A stretch of 7,191 bases of DNA, taken from positions 1-7,191 of the forward strand of contig HF987937.1 in the NCBI GenBank assembly GCA_000431835.1, read 5' to 3'. This document shows positions 5,052 to 7,191 of the stretch, piece by piece (the first letter of the stretch is position 1; each line of letters begins with the position of its first letter). The notes below the pieces were generated by a model, which saw only the letters and a list, made by a program, of their open reading frames with translations, had not been told where the DNA came from and made no database searches. This DNA is from Succinatimonas sp. CAG:777. Its GTDB lineage: Bacteria > Pseudomonadota > Gammaproteobacteria > Enterobacterales > Succinivibrionaceae. The position numbers and the translations under genes are program-made.

Positions 5052-7191
5052 TTAGCCTACAAATACACGAGCATTTCTAAATAGTCTTACCCATGGGCTA
5101 TCCTCACCCCACTCGTCTGGGTGGTATGAGTTAGATACAGTACGCATTACACGCTCTGGATGAGGCATTAAGATAGTGAAACGTCCATCTGAATTGGTTA
5201 CAGAGGTAATGCCATTTGGTGAACCGTTAGGGTTCATTGGGTACTGTTCTGTTACCTTACCTGAGTGGTCAATATAGCGAACTGCAATTTGACCTGACTT
5301 TTCTAAAGCTTCTAGATGAGCCTTATTCTTGAACTCAGCGCGACCTTCACCGTGTGATACTACGATAGGAAGTCTTGAACCTTCCATACCAGCGAACAGT
5401 ACTGAAGGGCTCTTTTGGATTTCAACTTCAACAAAACGAGCCTCAAAACGCTCTGATAAGTTAGTTACAAAACGAGGCCAGTTCTCAGCACCAGGAATTA
5501 AAGATGATAGAGTAGACATCATCTGACAGCCGTTACATACGCCTAAAGCGAAGGTGTCTTTTCTGTTGAAGAACTTAGAGAACTCATCTGCTGCAACTGA
5601 GTTGAACAGAATTGATTTTGCCCAACCTTCACCGGCACCTAAAACGTCACCGTATGAGAAACCACCGCAAGCTGCAAAGCCCTTGAAGTCATCTAATTTA
5701 ACTTTACCAGTTAAAACATCTGACATATGAACATCTACGCAGTTAAAGCCTGCTCGGTTGAAGGCTGCTGCCATTTCGCCCTGTGAGTTAACACCCTGCT
5801 CACGTAAAATTGCAACCTTAGGTGCAACGCCCTTGCTGATGTAAGGAGCTGCAACATCCTCGTTAAGATCAAATGAAAGCTCTGCAAACAGACCTCTATC
5901 ATTTGACTCATCCTTAGCTTCATACTCTTGACGAGCACACAGAGGATTATCACGAAGTGACTGCATCTGATAAGTGGTCTCAGCCCAAATCTTACGGAAG
6001 TACTGACGAGGCTCGTTGATAATTTCACTACCATCACGATTGAAGACGATACGATCATCATCTCGCAGTGAACCTATCTCAAAGATGCAGTTTGCTAAGC
6101 CGTGGCCTGATAAGATGTTCATTACAGTTTCAGCATCTTCAACCTTAACCTGTAGAACAGCACCAACTTCTTCTGAGAAGAGAACAGCTAAGTCATCTTC
6201 ACCTAAGTTATCAATGCGAACATTAACACCAGTGTGACCTGCAAAAGCCATTTCACAGATTGTGGTGAATAAACCACCATCAGAAATGTCATGGTAAGCT
6301 AATAGCTTGCCCTTACGATTTAAGAACTGAATTGAATCAAATAAGCCCTTTAAACGTACTGGGTGGTCAAGATCAGGACACTTAGAACCTAACTGGCGAT
6401 ACACCTGAGCTAGAGCTGAACCACCTAAACGGTTCTGTCTCTCACCTAAGGTTACATAGATAAGAGTGGTCTCACCCTTGTCAGTACGTAACTGAGGAGT
6501 TAGGGTCTTACGAATATCCTCAACTCTAGCAAATGCTGAGATGATTAAAGACATTGGAGCAGTTACGGTCTTGTTCTGTCCGTTCTCCTGCCAGGTTGTC
6601 TTCATAGACATTGAGTCTTTACCAACAGGTACAGTGATACCTAACTCTGGGCAGATATCCATACCAACGGTCTTAACTGCTTCATATAAGCCAGCATCCT
6701 CACCTGGATGACCATTTGGAGCCATCCAGTTAGCTGATAACTTAACTCTCTTTAGCTCGCCAATATCAGCTGCAGCAATGTTAGTTACAGCTTCAGCAAC
6801 AGCTAAACGAGCAGATGCAGCATGATTTAATAAAGCAACAGGTGTTCTTTCACCAACGGCACCAGCCTCACCATGATAGGTATCATATGAAGCTGCAGTT
6901 ACTGCAACATCTGCTACAGGAACCTGCCAAGGACCTACCATCTGATCACGAGCTACTAAACCTGTAACTGATCTGTCACCAATGGTAATTAAGAAAGTCT
7001 TTTCAGCAACTGTAGGCAGACGTAATACACGATCTGCTGCCTGACGAGGAGTTACTCCTTCAAGATTTAACTCAGGTGAGTGCTGCTGTGCAGTCTTTAC
7101 ATCCTTGTGCATACGAGGAGGTTTACCTAAGAGAACATCTAAAGGTAAATCAATTGGCTTGTTACCAAAGTATGGATCCTCTAAAACTACA
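5052..7191 (-). CDS. purL: Phosphoribosylformylglycinamidine synthase (FGAM synthase), N-terminus cut by window edge
   Basis: The frame is open from the right edge to the stop at 5052, about 713 codons; the Met at 7112 is internal, since the 26 codons before it (EDPYFGNKPIDLPLDVLLGK segment) also match PurL. The enzyme converts FGAR, glutamine and ATP to FGAM in purine synthesis. The full single-chain form is about 1300 residues, so the N-terminal domain and first half of the synthase are outside. Present are the second synthase half (NWMAPNGHPGEDAGLYEA, PVGKDSMSMKT, YHDISDGGL, FSEEVGAVLQ) and the C-terminal glutaminase domain starting near KVAILREQGVNSQGEM. The nucleophile Cys is in GVCNGCQ (codon 5535-5537), and the catalytic His and Glu are in PHPERVMR (codons 5160-5162 and 5154-5156). 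No frameshift or missing key residue is seen. The fused glutaminase is the proteobacterial large form, not the three-subunit PurL/Q/S. Confidence 0.98.
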   Translation of the reverse strand, partial: VVLEDPYFGNKPIDLPLDVLLGKPPRMHKDVKTAQQHSPELNLEGVTPRQAADRVLRLPTVAEKTFLITIGDRSVTGLVARDQMVGPWQVPVADVAVTAASYDTYHGEAGAVGERTPVALLNHAASARLAVAEAVTNIAAADIGELKRVKLSANWMAPNGHPGEDAGLYEAVKTVGMDICPELGITVPVGKDSMSMKTTWQENGQNKTVTAPMSLIISAFARVEDIRKTLTPQLRTDKGETTLIYVTLGERQNRLGGSALAQVYRQLGSKCPDLDHPVRLKGLFDSIQFLNRKGKLLAYHDISDGGLFTTICEMAFAGHTGVNVRIDNLGEDDLAVLFSEEVGAVLQVKVEDAETVMNILSGHGLANCIFEIGSLRDDDRIVFNRDGSEIINEPRQYFRKIWAETTYQMQSLRDNPLCARQEYEAKDESNDRGLFAELSFDLNEDVAAPYISKGVAPKVAILREQGVNSQGEMAAAFNRAGFNCVDVHMSDVLTGKVKLDDFKGFAACGGFSYGDVLGAGEGWAKSILFNSVAADEFSKFFNRKDTFALGVCNGCQMMSTLSSLIPGAENWPRFVTNLSERFEARFVEVEIQKSPSVLFAGMEGSRLPIVVSHGEGRAEFKNKAHLEALEKSGQIAVRYIDHSGKVTEQYPMNPNGSPNGITSVTNSDGRFTILMPHPERVMRTVSNSYHPDEWGEDSPWVRLFRNARVFVG

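Noticed and set aside
5735..6061. 108-codon open frame on the minus strand inside purL
   Set aside because: It overlaps the strongly conserved PurL frame entirely, in another frame, and its translation shows no recognisable domain or ribosome site; a shadow frame.
7110..7112. Met at 7112 as the start of purL
   Set aside because: The frame stays open to the window edge and the residues before it match internal PurL sequence, so it is an internal codon of a truncated gene.
1..7191. CRISPR arrays, tRNA or rRNA genes, insertion sequences, phage genes
   Set aside because: No regularly spaced repeats, no cloverleaf or rRNA-like segments and no transposase or phage-like frames were seen; nearly all sequence is explained by six ordinary genes.

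Overview
The window reads as AT-rich chromosomal DNA from a motile gammaproteobacterium. All six genes lie on the minus strand. The best markers are a long single-chain PurL of the E. coli type and an FlrB/FlrC pair of the Vibrio/Aeromonas/Shewanella type, including a recognisable sigma-54 promoter. An AAA-ATPase-like gene of a family common in anaerobic gut and rumen bacteria, together with the AT-rich composition, suggests a host-associated member of the Aeromonadales such as Succinivibrionaceae. This placement is inference; no rRNA or other decisive marker is present.

Layout in transcription order (right to left). purL (7191-5052) has lost its N-terminal part to the window edge and ends at a clear intrinsic terminator (5001-5032). 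A 210-base gap then holds a weak hairpin leader and a small palindrome. It is followed by a stand-alone ThiF/MoeB/HesA-type adenylating enzyme (4841-4056). Next is a 131-base AT-rich gap carrying a near-consensus sigma-54 promoter (3960-3975). Behind it come flrB (3924-2899) and flrC (2877-1426), 21 bases apart, so they form an operon. A 73-base gap with a perfect 13-base inverted repeat leads to an IclR-family regulator (1352-591). After a short gap with a TATAAT box, an AAA-ATPase-like gene (480-1) runs off the left edge.

How the genes work together: FlrB (cytoplasmic PAS histidine kinase) and FlrC (sigma-54 activator) form the phosphorelay that switches on middle flagellar genes in polar flagellates. 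The promoter in front of them fits the known hierarchy, in which a higher regulator (FlrA) and RpoN turn on flrBC. Here the pair has neither flrA upstream nor fliE and the basal-body genes downstream, so the usual cluster is split. The IclR regulator has no metabolic operon beside it in the window; the repeat at its start suggests self-regulation. The adenylating enzyme has no thiS, thiG, moaD or moaE partner here. purL is a housekeeping purine gene and appears to be an independent neighbour.

No RNA genes, CRISPR arrays or insertion sequences were seen, and I do not see a clearly new multi-gene system. The points most worth a second look are the sigma-54 promoter of the detached flrBC operon, the altered ATP-binding G1 box in FlrB, the serine in place of the E1-type cysteine in the adenylating enzyme, and the inverted repeat flanking the putative iclR promoter.
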